64,000 bases of DNA. Source: Micromonospora echinospora (GTDB lineage Bacteria; Actinomycetota; Actinomycetes; Mycobacteriales; Micromonosporaceae). The translations under genes were made by a program, and so were the position numbers. Shown here piece by piece: positions 15,884 to 24,592 of the stretch (positions are counted from its first letter, which is position 1; every line of letters begins with the position of its first letter). The notes beneath the pieces are model-generated. The model had not been told where the DNA came from and ran no database searches. It was given only the letters and a program-made list of their open reading frames with translations. Where the stretch lies: assembly GCF_900091495.1 (NCBI RefSeq), contig NZ_LT607413.1:7711487-7775486 (forward strand), written 5' to 3'.

Positions 15884-16159
15884 ATGACCGACCCGCTCGC
15901 CGAGCTGGCCGCCGTGGTCGCCGAGCGCCACGCCCTCGACCCGGCGGACTTCGCGGCCCGCGTCCGCCGCCAGCTCGCCCGCAGGATGGCCCGGGGGCGC
16001 ATCCCGTTCAAGGTGTGCCCTGCCTGCGGCGAGGCGCTTCCCGCGCTGTCCTTCGCCGAGGACATCAGCAAGGGCGACGGGCTAAAGGTCGTGTGTCGCG
16101 AGTGCGACGCCGCCCGGCAGGCCGAACGAAGATCAGCGTCTCCCAGCCCTGGCGCATAG
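15884..16159 (+). CDS. Small zinc-finger protein
   Basis: The 91-aa protein has two CxxC pairs (VCPACGEALPALSF and VVCRECDAARQAERR), forming a likely zinc ribbon, after a helical N-terminus (LAELAAVVAERHALDPADFAARVRRQLARR). AAGGAGGAAGG precedes the ATG. It is located just before the HNH gene and may bind DNA; no family name is assigned. Its last codons include the GGCGCATAGG element. Confidence 0.75.
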   Translation: MTDPLAELAAVVAERHALDPADFAARVRRQLARRMARGRIPFKVCPACGEALPALSFAEDISKGDGLKVVCRECDAARQAERRSASPSPGA

Positions 16160-16160
16160 G
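16151..16160 (+). promoter_or_regulatory. Lone GGCGCATAGG element
   Basis: The -10 half of the early promoter is intact here, but no GAACACC lies 12 bp upstream. It may be a weak or decayed promoter for the HNH region. Confidence 0.35.
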
Positions 16161-16500
16161 AGTAGTAGAGGCAGGGAGCCGTGTAAACGGACCCGCCCCT
16201 AGCCGCTACGGCCCCGCTCTGCCGACGACCTGTGTGCCCCTAGGGACAGGCTCGGGAGCGGGGCGCGTATGCGTCGTGAACGCCCCGGTCCGCCTCTGCC
16301 CTCGGGCACGCCGCCGGGGTTCCGCTCGCCTCGGGCGGGCGCTCTCCTTTCGGACCTGGCCGTGAGAGCACCCGCCCGAGCGCCATACCCACGCCCCCGG
16401 CGTGCGCTCCACCCGCTACCGATCAACGACCCGACGCCACGGCGCGGGATGCGGGTGTCGAGTGCCCCGGGGGCGTTCGTCTTCTACCTGGGAGGGTCTG
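16160..16500. other. Non-coding region with hairpin
   Basis: No frame here has a ribosome binding site or recognisable product. It holds a GTGTAAAC element at 16181-16188 and a 17-bp hairpin (arms 16330-16346 and 16364-16380, one mismatch) that may end upstream transcription. Confidence 0.45.
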
Positions 16501-16800
16501 ATGACCTGGGAGGGGTCAGACCGAAGGGCCCGCCTGCCGCATGATTGGGCCCTGCGCAGACTGCGGGCCCTACGCCGGGACGGGTACCGATGCCGCCAGG
16601 TGTTCAGCACTGGTGAGCGGTGCGGTGCCCCGGGGTCCGAGGTAGACCATGTGGTGCGTGGTGACAACCACGACCTATCCAATCTTCAGACGCTCTGCTC
16701 GTACTGCCACGGTGTGAAGACCGCAGCCGAGGCCGCCGCTGCTCGGCGACCGAGGCCGAAGCGAGCGCGCGAGCCCGAGCGTCATCCTGGCGAGCTGTGA
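16501..16800 (+). CDS. HNH endonuclease
   Basis: The 99-aa protein has the HNH core CRQVFSTGERCGAPGSEVDHVVRGDNHDLSNLQTLCSYCHGVKTA: zinc-binding Cys pairs, the VDHVV histidine, the central Asn and a final CxxCH. HNH proteins beside terminases of cos-type long-tailed phages assist genome packaging and cleavage. The ATG at 16501 has GGGAGGG upstream. It lies before the terminase genes, with a lipoprotein gene inserted between. Confidence 0.9.
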   Translation: MTWEGSDRRARLPHDWALRRLRALRRDGYRCRQVFSTGERCGAPGSEVDHVVRGDNHDLSNLQTLCSYCHGVKTAAEAAAARRPRPKRAREPERHPGEL

Positions 16801-16827
16801 CTCTGTGTGTTGTCACGCAGCGTGAGG

Positions 16828-16864
16828 GGTGGGGGGTGGCCCCCTCCCGCTCGCTCCCCCCACC
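16828..16864 (+). terminator. Hairpin after HNH gene
   Basis: GGTGGGGGG pairs with CCCCCCACC shortly after the HNH stop codon. Confidence 0.5.
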
Positions 16865-16966
16865 GAAGCGGCATAGCGCCTCGGGCTCTGTACGGGCATA
16901 GAGGTCGCAACGGAGGGTCACTAACGCCGATCGTTTACACGCTCTGTTACCGCCCGAGGAGGGCCG

Positions 16967-17068
16967 ATGCTGGAGATTAGCGCCGGCCGCCACCCCGCGA
17001 CCCGGCACTTCGAGCCGCTCTTCGCGTTCGGGCACCTGTGGTTGCGGGGTTGTGAGGCTGACCCGTGA
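16967..17068 (+). CDS. 33-residue peptide with HFEPLFAFGHL
   Basis: A strong AGGAGGG precedes this very short frame, MLEISAGRHPATRHFEPLF and on to a stop at 17066. The FxxFxHL pattern resembles the N-terminus of small proteins often found near HNH/terminase genes in actinophages, but the rest of such a protein is absent. It may be a truncated remnant or a genuine micropeptide. A GTTTACAC element lies at 16933. Confidence 0.35.
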   Translation: MLEISAGRHPATRHFEPLFAFGHLWLRGCEADP

Positions 17069-17151
17069 CCCGGGGGACCTGCAACTAAAGAACGCCCATT
17101 AGCCCAGCGTCGTCCCCCGGGGGCTTACCTGGCTATCCGGACGGGTCAGCC
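17056..17151. repeat. Nested long hairpin upstream of terminase
   Basis: An outer stem GGCTGACCCG/CGGGTCAGCC (17056-17065 and 17142-17151) encloses an inner ten-pair stem (17069-17078 with 17112-17121). The rest of 17069-17248 has no gene. A structured RNA or the packaging (cos) region are possible explanations. Confidence 0.5.
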
Positions 17152-17248
17152 ATCAAAGCGCGAAACCCGGCCCGCCCACCGTCCGGAGGACTACCGGGTC
17201 CGCTTCCCGGTGCTACTGCCCCGGGCAACCCAACTGTACCCGAACGTC

Positions 17249-17282
17249 GGCCCGCCGCTGGCACGTAGCCGAACGGCGGGCC
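17249..17282 (-). terminator. Terminator of the lipoprotein gene
   Basis: GGCCCGCCG pairs with CGGCGGGCC immediately downstream of the leftward lipoprotein stop at 17295. Confidence 0.65.
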
Positions 17283-17294
17283 CCTGGGCGTTCG

Positions 17295-17846
17295 TTAGAG
17301 CTTGCCCTCGAACAGAGCGACCGAGTCCCCGAGCGCATTCGGCTCGACGGTCACCGCGATCACGCTCGTGTCCTTCGTCGGCGCGCTGAAGGCGTACTTC
17401 GCGGTGCGCTTCTGGCCCGTCGCGATAGTCGACGTGAAGCCCCCCGTGATGCCCTTCTCGCTGTCGAAGACCGGCTCGGCCTGGGTCCCCTCGGCTCCGA
17501 ACGAGGCCGTTACGTTGGCGAGGGTGAGGTCTAGGGGCTCGGTCCCCTTGTTCTCGATCGTGATCGAGAAGACCGCCGCCGAGTTGCCGCGCTGGTGACC
17601 GGCGGACGTTCCCGACGGCGTGAACTTCGTCGGCTTGCCGACGGTCACGACAACGCCGCCGTCAAGGGTCACGGCTTCCGCCCCCATCGCGGCGACCGTC
17701 TTCTTCTCCGGGGCCGCACTCGACGCAGCGGCCTTCGGCTGCGAAACGTCGGTCACCTTGCCCGTGTCACCACCCCCGCCGCCGCATCCCAGCGCTACGA
17801 CGCCGCCGAGGACCACGGCCACCACTGACCACCGCTTGTTACGCAT
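17295..17846 (-). CDS. Secreted lipoprotein, DUF4352-like (moron)
   Basis: The 183-aa precursor has a signal peptide and lipobox (VVALGC, lipidation Cys at about residue 21) followed by a Gly run and linker. The remaining 130 residues form a beta-rich domain (VVVTVGKPTKFTPSG, AVFSITIENKGTEPLDLTLANVTASFG, KRTAKYAFSAPTKDTSVIAVTVEP) like DUF4352/antigen-type lipoproteins. It is transcribed leftward inside the rightward packaging region, with its own terminator and upstream operator copy. This is the signature of a moron expressed from the prophage, so it may alter the lysogen surface, for example blocking reinfection. Confidence 0.85.
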   Translation of the reverse strand: MRNKRWSVVAVVLGGVVALGCGGGGGDTGKVTDVSQPKAAASSAAPEKKTVAAMGAEAVTLDGGVVVTVGKPTKFTPSGTSAGHQRGNSAAVFSITIENKGTEPLDLTLANVTASFGAEGTQAEPVFDSEKGITGGFTSTIATGQKRTAKYAFSAPTKDTSVIAVTVEPNALGDSVALFEGKL

Positions 17847-17896
17847 TCCTTAGGACTCCCTTAAGTGGACGAACGCCGCCGGCCATCGTGGCACGT

Positions 17897-17913
17897 GCGC
17901 GCAGCGTTTAGCG
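17897..17913 (-). promoter_or_regulatory. Operator copy 2, upstream of the lipoprotein
   Basis: Minus-strand CGCTAAACGCTGCGCGC, a variant of the recurrent palindrome, lies 51 bp upstream of the lipoprotein start. Confidence 0.5.
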
Positions 17914-18003
17914 ATGGGCCTTCGGGTCGGGTTGCTGACACCGATCGAGGAGTCCGAACGTCCGGAAGTACCCCCGTTTAAACACATGAGAGGAGGTCCC
18001 GCC

Positions 18004-18453
18004 GTGGCCCGTGGCACCATGCACGCGCCGAAGCCGGACGGCCAGCGCCGCCGCCGCAACGCCCCGACGCACGGCGAGACCGTCCTTCCCGACGACGACG
18101 TGGTCCGGGGGCCCGAGCTGGCCGGGCTGACCGCAGGCCGCGAGTTCCGCCCCGAGACGGTCGCATGGTTCGACACCTGGCGACGATCCCCGCAGGCCGC
18201 CGTCTTCATCTCGACCGACTGGCTTCGCCTGGCGACCCTCGCGCCCATCGTTGACGCGTACTGGCGTCGCCCCTCGGCCGCCGCGCTGTCCGAGATCCGG
18301 ATGAACGAAGAGCGCCTAGGCGCGACCGTGGTCGACCGGATGAGGGCTCGGATGCGGGTCGAGACCGACGACGAGGCCGCCGAGGGCGACCTTCCCGCCG
18401 GGGTGACGTCCCTTTCCGAGCGTCGCGCGTCGCTGCGCGACCGGCTCGCGTGA
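18004..18453 (+). CDS. Terminase small subunit
   Basis: The 149-aa product has the typical actinophage small-terminase core FRPETVAWFDTWRRSPQAAVF, then FISTDWLRLATLAPIVDAYW and ALSEIRMNEERLGATVVDRMRARMR. It would recognise the packaging site and recruit the large subunit. The GTG at 18004 is chosen for AGGAGGT seven bases upstream. It ends in a GTGA overlap with the large subunit gene. Confidence 0.85.
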   Translation: MARGTMHAPKPDGQRRRRNAPTHGETVLPDDDVVRGPELAGLTAGREFRPETVAWFDTWRRSPQAAVFISTDWLRLATLAPIVDAYWRRPSAAALSEIRMNEERLGATVVDRMRARMRVETDDEAAEGDLPAGVTSLSERRASLRDRLA

Positions 18454-20221
18454 CGGCCCCGGACGCCCGCGCCGCCGAGCTGGACGAGCTGGCCCGCCTC
18501 GCCGCGATCGAGGCGCGGAAGGCCGTCGCCGCCCACGCCCTGACGACGATCGAGGCATTCCCGCTCGACGGGTCGATTAAGACCCTCGGATGGGGCGTTG
18601 TCGATTGGGTCGAAGCGTGGTTGCTTCAGCCCGACGGCGACGAGGCCGGCGAGCCCTATCGGCTGACGCGCGAACAACTGAACTTCGTCCTTTGGTTCTA
18701 CGCCGTAGACGACCGGGGACGCTTTATCTACCGCCGCGCCGTCCTTAGGAGGGCGAAGGGCTGGGGAAAAGCCCGTTCCTCGGCGCTCTAGCGCTGGCTG
18801 AGCTTTGCGGCCCGGTCAGGTTTTCGCATTGGAGCGCCGAGGGCCGGAACGAGGACCCCCGCCGAGACTTTGAGCCCGTCGGCAAGCCGCACCCCGCGCC
18901 ATGGATCGTCATTGCGGGCGTCAGCGAGACGCAGACGGAAAACACCATGGCCGCTATTCGCGCCATGGTCGAGCAGTCGCCATTGGTCGAAGCCGCCGGC
19001 CTGGACATCGGTAAGACACGGATCTTCACGCCGTCGGGCGGAAAGATCATGCCGGTTACCGCGTCCAGCTCGACGCAGGAAGGCGCTCGGCCCTCCTTCG
19101 CGATCATGGACGAGACGCACCATTGGACGGAATCCAATGGCGGGTATGCCCTCGCCCGCGTGATCCGGCGCAACCTCGCGAAGTCCCGCGACGGCATGGC
19201 CCGCGCAATCGAGACCACAAACGCGCACGCGCCAGGTCAGGACAGCGTCGCCGAAATCTCTTACCTCGCGTACCTCGCGATGAAGGAGAAGCGCACCCGC
19301 GCGACCGGCATCCTGTACGACTCCCGCGAGGCCCCGGGGCACATCGACCTTTCCGACCGCGACGAGCTGATGAACGGCCTCGCGATGGCCTACGGCGATT
19401 CGCTCTGGGTCGACCTCGAACGCATCGCCGAGGAGGTCTACGACCCGGCGACGCCGCCCGAGGAGGCGCGACGGTTCTACCTGAACCAAATCGTCGCCGC
19501 TGCGGATTCCTGGGTCGCCCCGCACGAGTACGACGCGAACGGCCCGGAAGAGCGCCGCAAGAATGGCCTCCCCGATCTGGCACCGCTGAAGCGCAGTGAG
19601 CCTGGGAAGTGGCGCGAGGCCGACACGGTTTGCCTCGGCTTCGACGGCGGGCGGACCGACGATAGCTCGGCCCTCGTCGCCGTGAGAATGAGCGACGGCG
19701 CGGCCTTCCTGCTCGGCCTTTGGGAGAAGCCCGAAGGACCGTCCGGCGTCGGTTGGGAAGTCAATCAGGACGACGTACGGGGTGTGGTTGACCACGCCTT
19801 CGCGACGCTGGACGTGGTCGCTTTCTTCTCGGACGTCGCCCAATGGGAAACCGACGTCGACCGCTGGCGCGAATTGCACGGGGAAAGACTCCTCGTGAAG
19901 GCAACCACCCGCCATACGGTCGCGTGGGACATGCGCGGTCACAAGGCCGAGACTGTCCGCGCGACGGAAGCCCTTCACCGGGCCTTCATCGACGGCGAGG
20001 TCCCGCACGATGGCGAGCCCCGACTTCGGCGTCACGTCCTGAACGCCCGCCGCCGGCCGAATCAGTACGGAATTGGATTCGGCAAGGAAACGCGCGAGAG
20101 CCCGAAGAAGGTCGACGCCCTGGCCGCGCTTCTCCTCGCGGTTATGGCCAGGTCCCGCGTGATCGCGGAAGGCGCGCTCGCGAAGCGTCGCCGGCCGACC
20201 GGCCGCCTGTACGGGTTCTAA
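18450..20221 (+). CDS. Terminase large subunit, requires a -1 frameshift
   Basis: Two frames together encode one 590-aa large terminase. Frame one (18450-18770) ends ...LRRAKGWGK; the zero-frame product would stop at 18789-18791 after 113 aa. A -1 shift at the heptamer GGGAAAA (18764-18770; zero-frame codons GGA AAA) continues as SPFLGALALAEL and on to 20221, exactly restoring the Walker A motif KGWGKSP (Lys107). Walker B is IMDETHHW (Asp221, Glu222). The nuclease half begins at VCLGFDGGRTDDSSALVAV. Either this is programmed frameshifting or one base is missing from the GGGGAAAA run. The protein cuts and pumps DNA into the procapsid. Confidence 0.85.
18764..18770 (+). other. Candidate -1 slippery heptamer GGGAAAA
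   Basis: It has the X XXY YYZ form in the correct frame and sits inside the P-loop codons of the large terminase gene. A short GCGCT/AGCGC inverted repeat follows at 18783-18794, too tight to be a strong stimulator. Confidence 0.5.
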
Positions 20222-20258
20222 CCCGCCCCCTCGTTTAAACCCTCTTAGGAGCCCGTCC

Positions 20259-21659
20259 GTGCCTATCACTGACGGCGCGGTCGTTGGCCTCGCCGAGGAA
20301 TTGATCGCCGAGCACCGGGCCGCCACCGGGAACCCGCACGACGGGCCCGGGAAGGTGGCCCGGTATCTGCGCGGCGAGCACGATCTTCCGTACATGCCGC
20401 GCGGGGCCCGCGCCGAATATGTCTCCCTCGCGAAGAAGTCCATCACTAACTGGCTCCCGCTGATCAGCGAGACCTACGTGAAGGGTCTCTTCGTAGACGG
20501 CTACCGCGCGAAGAAGAGCACCGAGAACGCGAAGCCCTGGGACTACTGGCAGGAAAACCGCCTCGACGCCCGGCAGACCATCGCCCATCGGGGCGCGCTG
20601 GAATACGGCGCGGCGTACGTCCGCGTCCTGCCCGGTGGCCCGAAGGCCCCGAGCATCCGCCCCCTACCGGCGCTGAAGACCTGGGCGCTGTACGAGGACG
20701 ACGACGACGAGTGGCCGACCCTCGCCGTGTACGTCAAGGGGAAGAGCGCGGACGGGGCGCAGCTCTACGAGGTGTACGACGACCGCCACGTCTACCACCT
20801 GGCGTTGCCGAAGGGCGAGCGCCTGAAGGTCTACCAGGTCGACGCTCACGGCCTGGGCGTGACGCCGCTGGCGCGCTTCCGGGACCGCCTGGACGGCGAC
20901 AACCGAGGCATTGTGTCCCCGTTGCTGGTCCTTCAGGACCGGATCAACGAGGCCGTCTTCGCCCTGCTGATCGCCCTTCAGTACGCGTCGTTCCGCCAGC
21001 GCTGGGCAACCGGCCTCGCGATCCCCACTGTGGACGACCCCGAGAGTCCGCTCTACGGCCAGCCGGTCGAGCCGTTTCACGCCGCCGTCGACCGCCTTTG
21101 GGTCACGGACTCGCCGGACGCGAAGTTTGGCGACTTCGCTCAGACCGACGTCGGTGGGCACCTGGAAACCTACGGGTCCGGCGTGCGGACGCTGGCCGCT
21201 ATCGCGCAGTTGTCGCCTCACGTCCTCCTCGGCGACCTGGTCAACCTGAGCGCCGACGCGCTGGCCGCCGCCGAGGCGAGCACGCAGCGCAAGATCGGCG
21301 AGTACGAAACGCTCTTCGGGGAGTCCTGGGAGCAGACGCTTCGGCTGGCTGCCCACGCTGCGGGCGACAGCGCCGCCGCGAAGGACACGTCCTCGCAGGT
21401 CCGCTGGCGCGACACCGAGGCCCGCAGCATGGCCGCCGCAGTCGACGCCCTCGGGAAGATGGTCACGATGTTGGCCGTCCCCGCCGAGGCCGCATGGGAG
21501 CGCATCCCGGGCGTGACCGACACGGACGTCCAGCGCTGGCGCGAGATGGCGAAGAGCCCCGACGGCCTGGCGCAGCTCGCCGCCATCTTCGACCGCCAGT
21601 CGGCGACCCCCGCGAAGCCGGCCGACCAGCCGGCGAAGGAGGCCCCCGTGAAGGAGTGA
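20259..21659 (+). CDS. Portal protein, SPP1 gp6-like
   Basis: This 466-aa protein has the layout of SPP1-type portals: an N-terminal region (YLRGEHDLPYMPRGARAEY, KKSITNWLPLISETYVKGLFVDGY), a middle wing/stem (RFRDRLDGDNRGIVSPLLVLQDRINEAVFALLIALQYASFRQRW), and a crown with helices (NLSADALAAAEASTQRKIGEYETLFGESWEQTLRLA). It would form the dodecameric DNA channel at one capsid vertex. The GTG at 20259 follows TTAGGAG. It is translated with the downstream MuF gene four bases later. Confidence 0.88.
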   Translation: MPITDGAVVGLAEELIAEHRAATGNPHDGPGKVARYLRGEHDLPYMPRGARAEYVSLAKKSITNWLPLISETYVKGLFVDGYRAKKSTENAKPWDYWQENRLDARQTIAHRGALEYGAAYVRVLPGGPKAPSIRPLPALKTWALYEDDDDEWPTLAVYVKGKSADGAQLYEVYDDRHVYHLALPKGERLKVYQVDAHGLGVTPLARFRDRLDGDNRGIVSPLLVLQDRINEAVFALLIALQYASFRQRWATGLAIPTVDDPESPLYGQPVEPFHAAVDRLWVTDSPDAKFGDFAQTDVGGHLETYGSGVRTLAAIAQLSPHVLLGDLVNLSADALAAAEASTQRKIGEYETLFGESWEQTLRLAAHAAGDSAAAKDTSSQVRWRDTEARSMAAAVDALGKMVTMLAVPAEAAWERIPGVTDTDVQRWREMAKSPDGLAQLAAIFDRQSATPAKPADQPAKEAPVKE

Positions 21660-21663
21660 CCCC

Positions 21664-24552
21664 GTGGCCGCCCTGACGACGCACAACCTTGCCGAGAGCT
21701 ACCGCGTAACACAGGCGAAGGTGGCGACCGAGGCTGCGGCCGGGGTTGCCCTGGCGGTGAAGACCCTGCTCAACCCTGCGAACCTGACGAAGTCCTTCCC
21801 CGCGTACGCCGCAGCGGCCGGGAAGATCATCGCCGACGCCCGCGTGAAGGCCGCCGAGCAGGGCGGCGCGTTCTACCTGGCGCATCGGAAGGCGTCCGGC
21901 GTGACCGGCGCTATGCCCGAAATCGCGTGGGCTCCGCAGCTTCCCGCCGGCCAGCTCGCGACATCTCTTCTCGTGACCGGCCCGGTCGCCGTGAAGAAGG
22001 CTTTCACGATGGGTGCCAGCGTCCCGCAAGCCCTGGCCGCCGCCGAGGTGAAGGCCGCCGGGGCTGCGTACCGGCACACAGCGAACGGTGGCCGGGGCAC
22101 GATCAAGGGCACCGCCTACCGCGACGCGAAGGCGATCGGGTGGGCCCGCGTGAGCGATGGCCGCCCCTGCGATTTCTGCGCGATGCTGGCGAGTCGTGGC
22201 GCGGTCTACGAGAGCGCGACGACCGCCGGCTTGACCGACGACGGCGACCGTTACCACGACAACTGCGGTTGCTTCGTCGTCCCCGTTTACACGCGTAGCG
22301 ACCCGATCCCGGGCCTCGGCCCGCAGCTCGAAAAGCTCTGGAAAGACGCCACGAAGCGGGCGAAGGCTTCGCAGGGCACCGACGAACCGAAGACCGCGTC
22401 GCAGATGTTCCGGGCCCTCTACCGCGAGCGGTATCCGGAGGGCTCGAACCCCTCGCAGATGATCGCGGACGCCCACCTCGACGCCTTCCGGCTGGAAGCG
22501 GAGAAGAACCGGACCGTCTTCGAGGCGAAGGCCGCCCGGGAAGCCGAGAAGGCCGCGAAGGCTGCCGCAGAGGCCGCCGCCGAAGCCGAGCGCATCGCCC
22601 AGGCCGCCGCCGAGGGCATGTCCCGCCCGAAGCCGAAGCGCGAGAACCTGAAGCACGTCGGTACGGCCGGGGGCTCGCACGGCGCGACGATCTGGGAAGA
22701 CACGTCGACCGGCGAGCGATGGATATTCAAGCCGCAGGCCGACGTCATGAACGCCATCGACGTCGCTACCGCGAAGCTGGCGAAGCGGGTCGGCCGCCCC
22801 GCCGCTGACACGTACGCCTTCGAGCTGGACGGCCGGCTCGGCTCGCTTCAACGGATGCTTCCCGGGGGCGACGCGTTCCCGGGCCCCGACTCCCAGCGGA
22901 TCGACCCGACGGCGCTGTCAGACGCCGACGCCCTGGCACTTCAGAAAGAGCACGTCATCGACTGGCTCTTCGCCAACCACGACGCCCACAAGGCGAACTT
23001 CGTCCGGGACGCGGACGGCCAGCTCGCCGGCATCGACAAGGGCCAGGCGTTGAAGTTCTTCGGCCGCGACCGGCTCGACTGGACCTTCCACGCGAACGAA
23101 CACGAGCCGATCTACACCACGATCTATCGCGCGTTCGCCGAAGGGAAGGACGTCGCGCTTCAGGACCCGGCGCAAGGCGAGCTGTCCGTCTTCATCCGGT
23201 CCGTTATGGACATGCCAGACGACGACCTGCGCGACCTGTTCCGCCCCTACGCCGAGGCCGCCGCCCGGCGCGGGTGGCTGCTGACCGGCAACCACTGGAA
23301 GCCCGACGCGCTCGAACCGCTGGCCGCCGGCCTGAAGCCCAACGACGTGAGCGTCTTCCTGGACGCGCTGGTCGCCCGGAAGAACCGCCTCGCCGGCGAT
23401 TTCGCCCAGCTCTACGCCCGCGCGAAGGCCGAGCGGACGAAGGTCGAGGCCGAGGCGAAGGCCGCCGCCGCGAAGGCCGCCCTCGTGAAGAAGTGGAAGG
23501 GCAAGCCTGCCCCCGCGCCCCCCGACAAGCCGAAGCCGCCGCAGGTCGACCGGGCCCGCTATTTCGATGGCTGGCTGGCGAAGGTCAAGGCCCGCTACGA
23601 GGCGTTCGCCCCCGGCAAGAAGCTCGAAGACTCGCTGAACTGGCATCACGTCCAGGCGGTCATCGACGGCGAGAACCTTCCCGCGCTGGAAGCGCTGAAG
23701 GACGGTCACTACGTCGATTGGGACCTTTATCAGGAGGCCGCCGACCTCTGGGGTGACGTCGCCGAGGCACAGCAGAAGGCCGACCAGGACGGCGACTACC
23801 TGAAGGCCCTCCGGTCGTACAAAAACCGGCTGACTCGCTACAAGCGGTACCTCGCCGAGTGGCGCGAGGTGAACGGCTCGGGCGGGCTGGCCGGCATGGA
23901 CGCCGACGCGGTCAAGCACAGCTCGTTTGACGAGGGCGACGCGTGGGCGACCCGGTCCCTTACGGTGCCCCGAGGGGAGCACGCGGAAGCGATCACGACT
24001 TACTCCGGAAGCTCTTATGAGGACTGGAATGGGGCGCTCCGCACACACGCGGACCCGCACACCCCGCCGCCAGGCACATGGGCGAAGTTAACGACTGACG
24101 CCGACGGGGCTTTCGCGCCGACCCCGGAAGCGGTGGTCGTCCACCGGGGTACGACCTGGATGGAGTTCGCGTTTCCCGATGGGACGCGGACGGGGAGCCT
24201 CCCGCCCCCGGACCCCCGCGAGCTTATCGGCACGGTGCAGGTGCAGCACGGCTATGGGTCGGTGTCCGTAGGTCACCGTTCAGCGTTCAGCTTTCAGCCG
24301 GTGCAGCTCGTGATCCGGGTACCTGCCGGGCACGGGGCTACGTGGGTTCGACCGATCTCCCGATTTCCTCACGAGTACGAAGTCCTGTTGCAGCGGTCGA
24401 CGCGGTCCTACGTTCACGACATCTATCAGGACCCATCGGGCACATGGGTGGTCGAGCTGGAAGTCCTGCCGATGGACGCCGACCCGGCTTCCTACGCCGG
24501 ACTAACCCCGATGCCTCGGGCGGTGAAGCCGCCGCTCAACCCGTATGCGTGA
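21664..24552 (+). CDS. MuF head protein fused to kinase-like and ADP-ribosyltransferase domains
   Basis: The 962-aa protein is a fusion. Residues about 1-210 form a MuF-like minor head domain with the GRPCDFC...HDNCGC metal motif (Cys169, 172, 201, 203). Residues about 325-500 look like a PI-kinase/HipA-like fold: GTAGGSHGA loop, IFKPQAD with Lys356, NHDAHKAN with Asp440 and Asn445, and IDKG with Asp458. A helical Lys/Ala-rich linker follows. Residues about 765-945 look like an ADP-ribosyltransferase: YSGSSYEDWNGALR, Arg828 in VVHRGTT, SVS at 866-868 and E-Y-E at 904-906, the R-S-E triad. MuF proteins with C-terminal toxins are a known class of phage polymorphic toxins. The kinase-ART pair is an inference. 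Confidence 0.8.
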   Translation: MAALTTHNLAESYRVTQAKVATEAAAGVALAVKTLLNPANLTKSFPAYAAAAGKIIADARVKAAEQGGAFYLAHRKASGVTGAMPEIAWAPQLPAGQLATSLLVTGPVAVKKAFTMGASVPQALAAAEVKAAGAAYRHTANGGRGTIKGTAYRDAKAIGWARVSDGRPCDFCAMLASRGAVYESATTAGLTDDGDRYHDNCGCFVVPVYTRSDPIPGLGPQLEKLWKDATKRAKASQGTDEPKTASQMFRALYRERYPEGSNPSQMIADAHLDAFRLEAEKNRTVFEAKAAREAEKAAKAAAEAAAEAERIAQAAAEGMSRPKPKRENLKHVGTAGGSHGATIWEDTSTGERWIFKPQADVMNAIDVATAKLAKRVGRPAADTYAFELDGRLGSLQRMLPGGDAFPGPDSQRIDPTALSDADALALQKEHVIDWLFANHDAHKANFVRDADGQLAGIDKGQALKFFGRDRLDWTFHANEHEPIYTTIYRAFAEGKDVALQDPAQGELSVFIRSVMDMPDDDLRDLFRPYAEAAARRGWLLTGNHWKPDALEPLAAGLKPNDVSVFLDALVARKNRLAGDFAQLYARAKAERTKVEAEAKAAAAKAALVKKWKGKPAPAPPDKPKPPQVDRARYFDGWLAKVKARYEAFAPGKKLEDSLNWHHVQAVIDGENLPALEALKDGHYVDWDLYQEAADLWGDVAEAQQKADQDGDYLKALRSYKNRLTRYKRYLAEWREVNGSGGLAGMDADAVKHSSFDEGDAWATRSLTVPRGEHAEAITTYSGSSYEDWNGALRTHADPHTPPPGTWAKLTTDADGAFAPTPEAVVVHRGTTWMEFAFPDGTRTGSLPPPDPRELIGTVQVQHGYGSVSVGHRSAFSFQPVQLVIRVPAGHGATWVRPISRFPHEYEVLLQRSTRSYVHDIYQDPSGTWVVELEVLPMDADPASYAGLTPMPRAVKPPLNPYA

Positions 24553-24592
24553 CCTGCGCTGATACGCTGAAGGATCGATGAAGGGAGGGCCG

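Noticed and set aside
16269..16544. A 91-codon frame upstream of the HNH gene
   Set aside because: No ribosome site, Arg/Pro-rich sequence with no pattern, and it overlaps the hairpin and the HNH start.
17064..17151. Possible tRNA in the structured region before the lipoprotein gene
   Set aside because: No T-loop consensus or cloverleaf fits. The two stems are nested, not arranged as four arms.
18788..20446. A 552-codon minus-strand frame
   Set aside because: It is antisense to the terminase; no start signal, and the sense strand carries Walker motifs.
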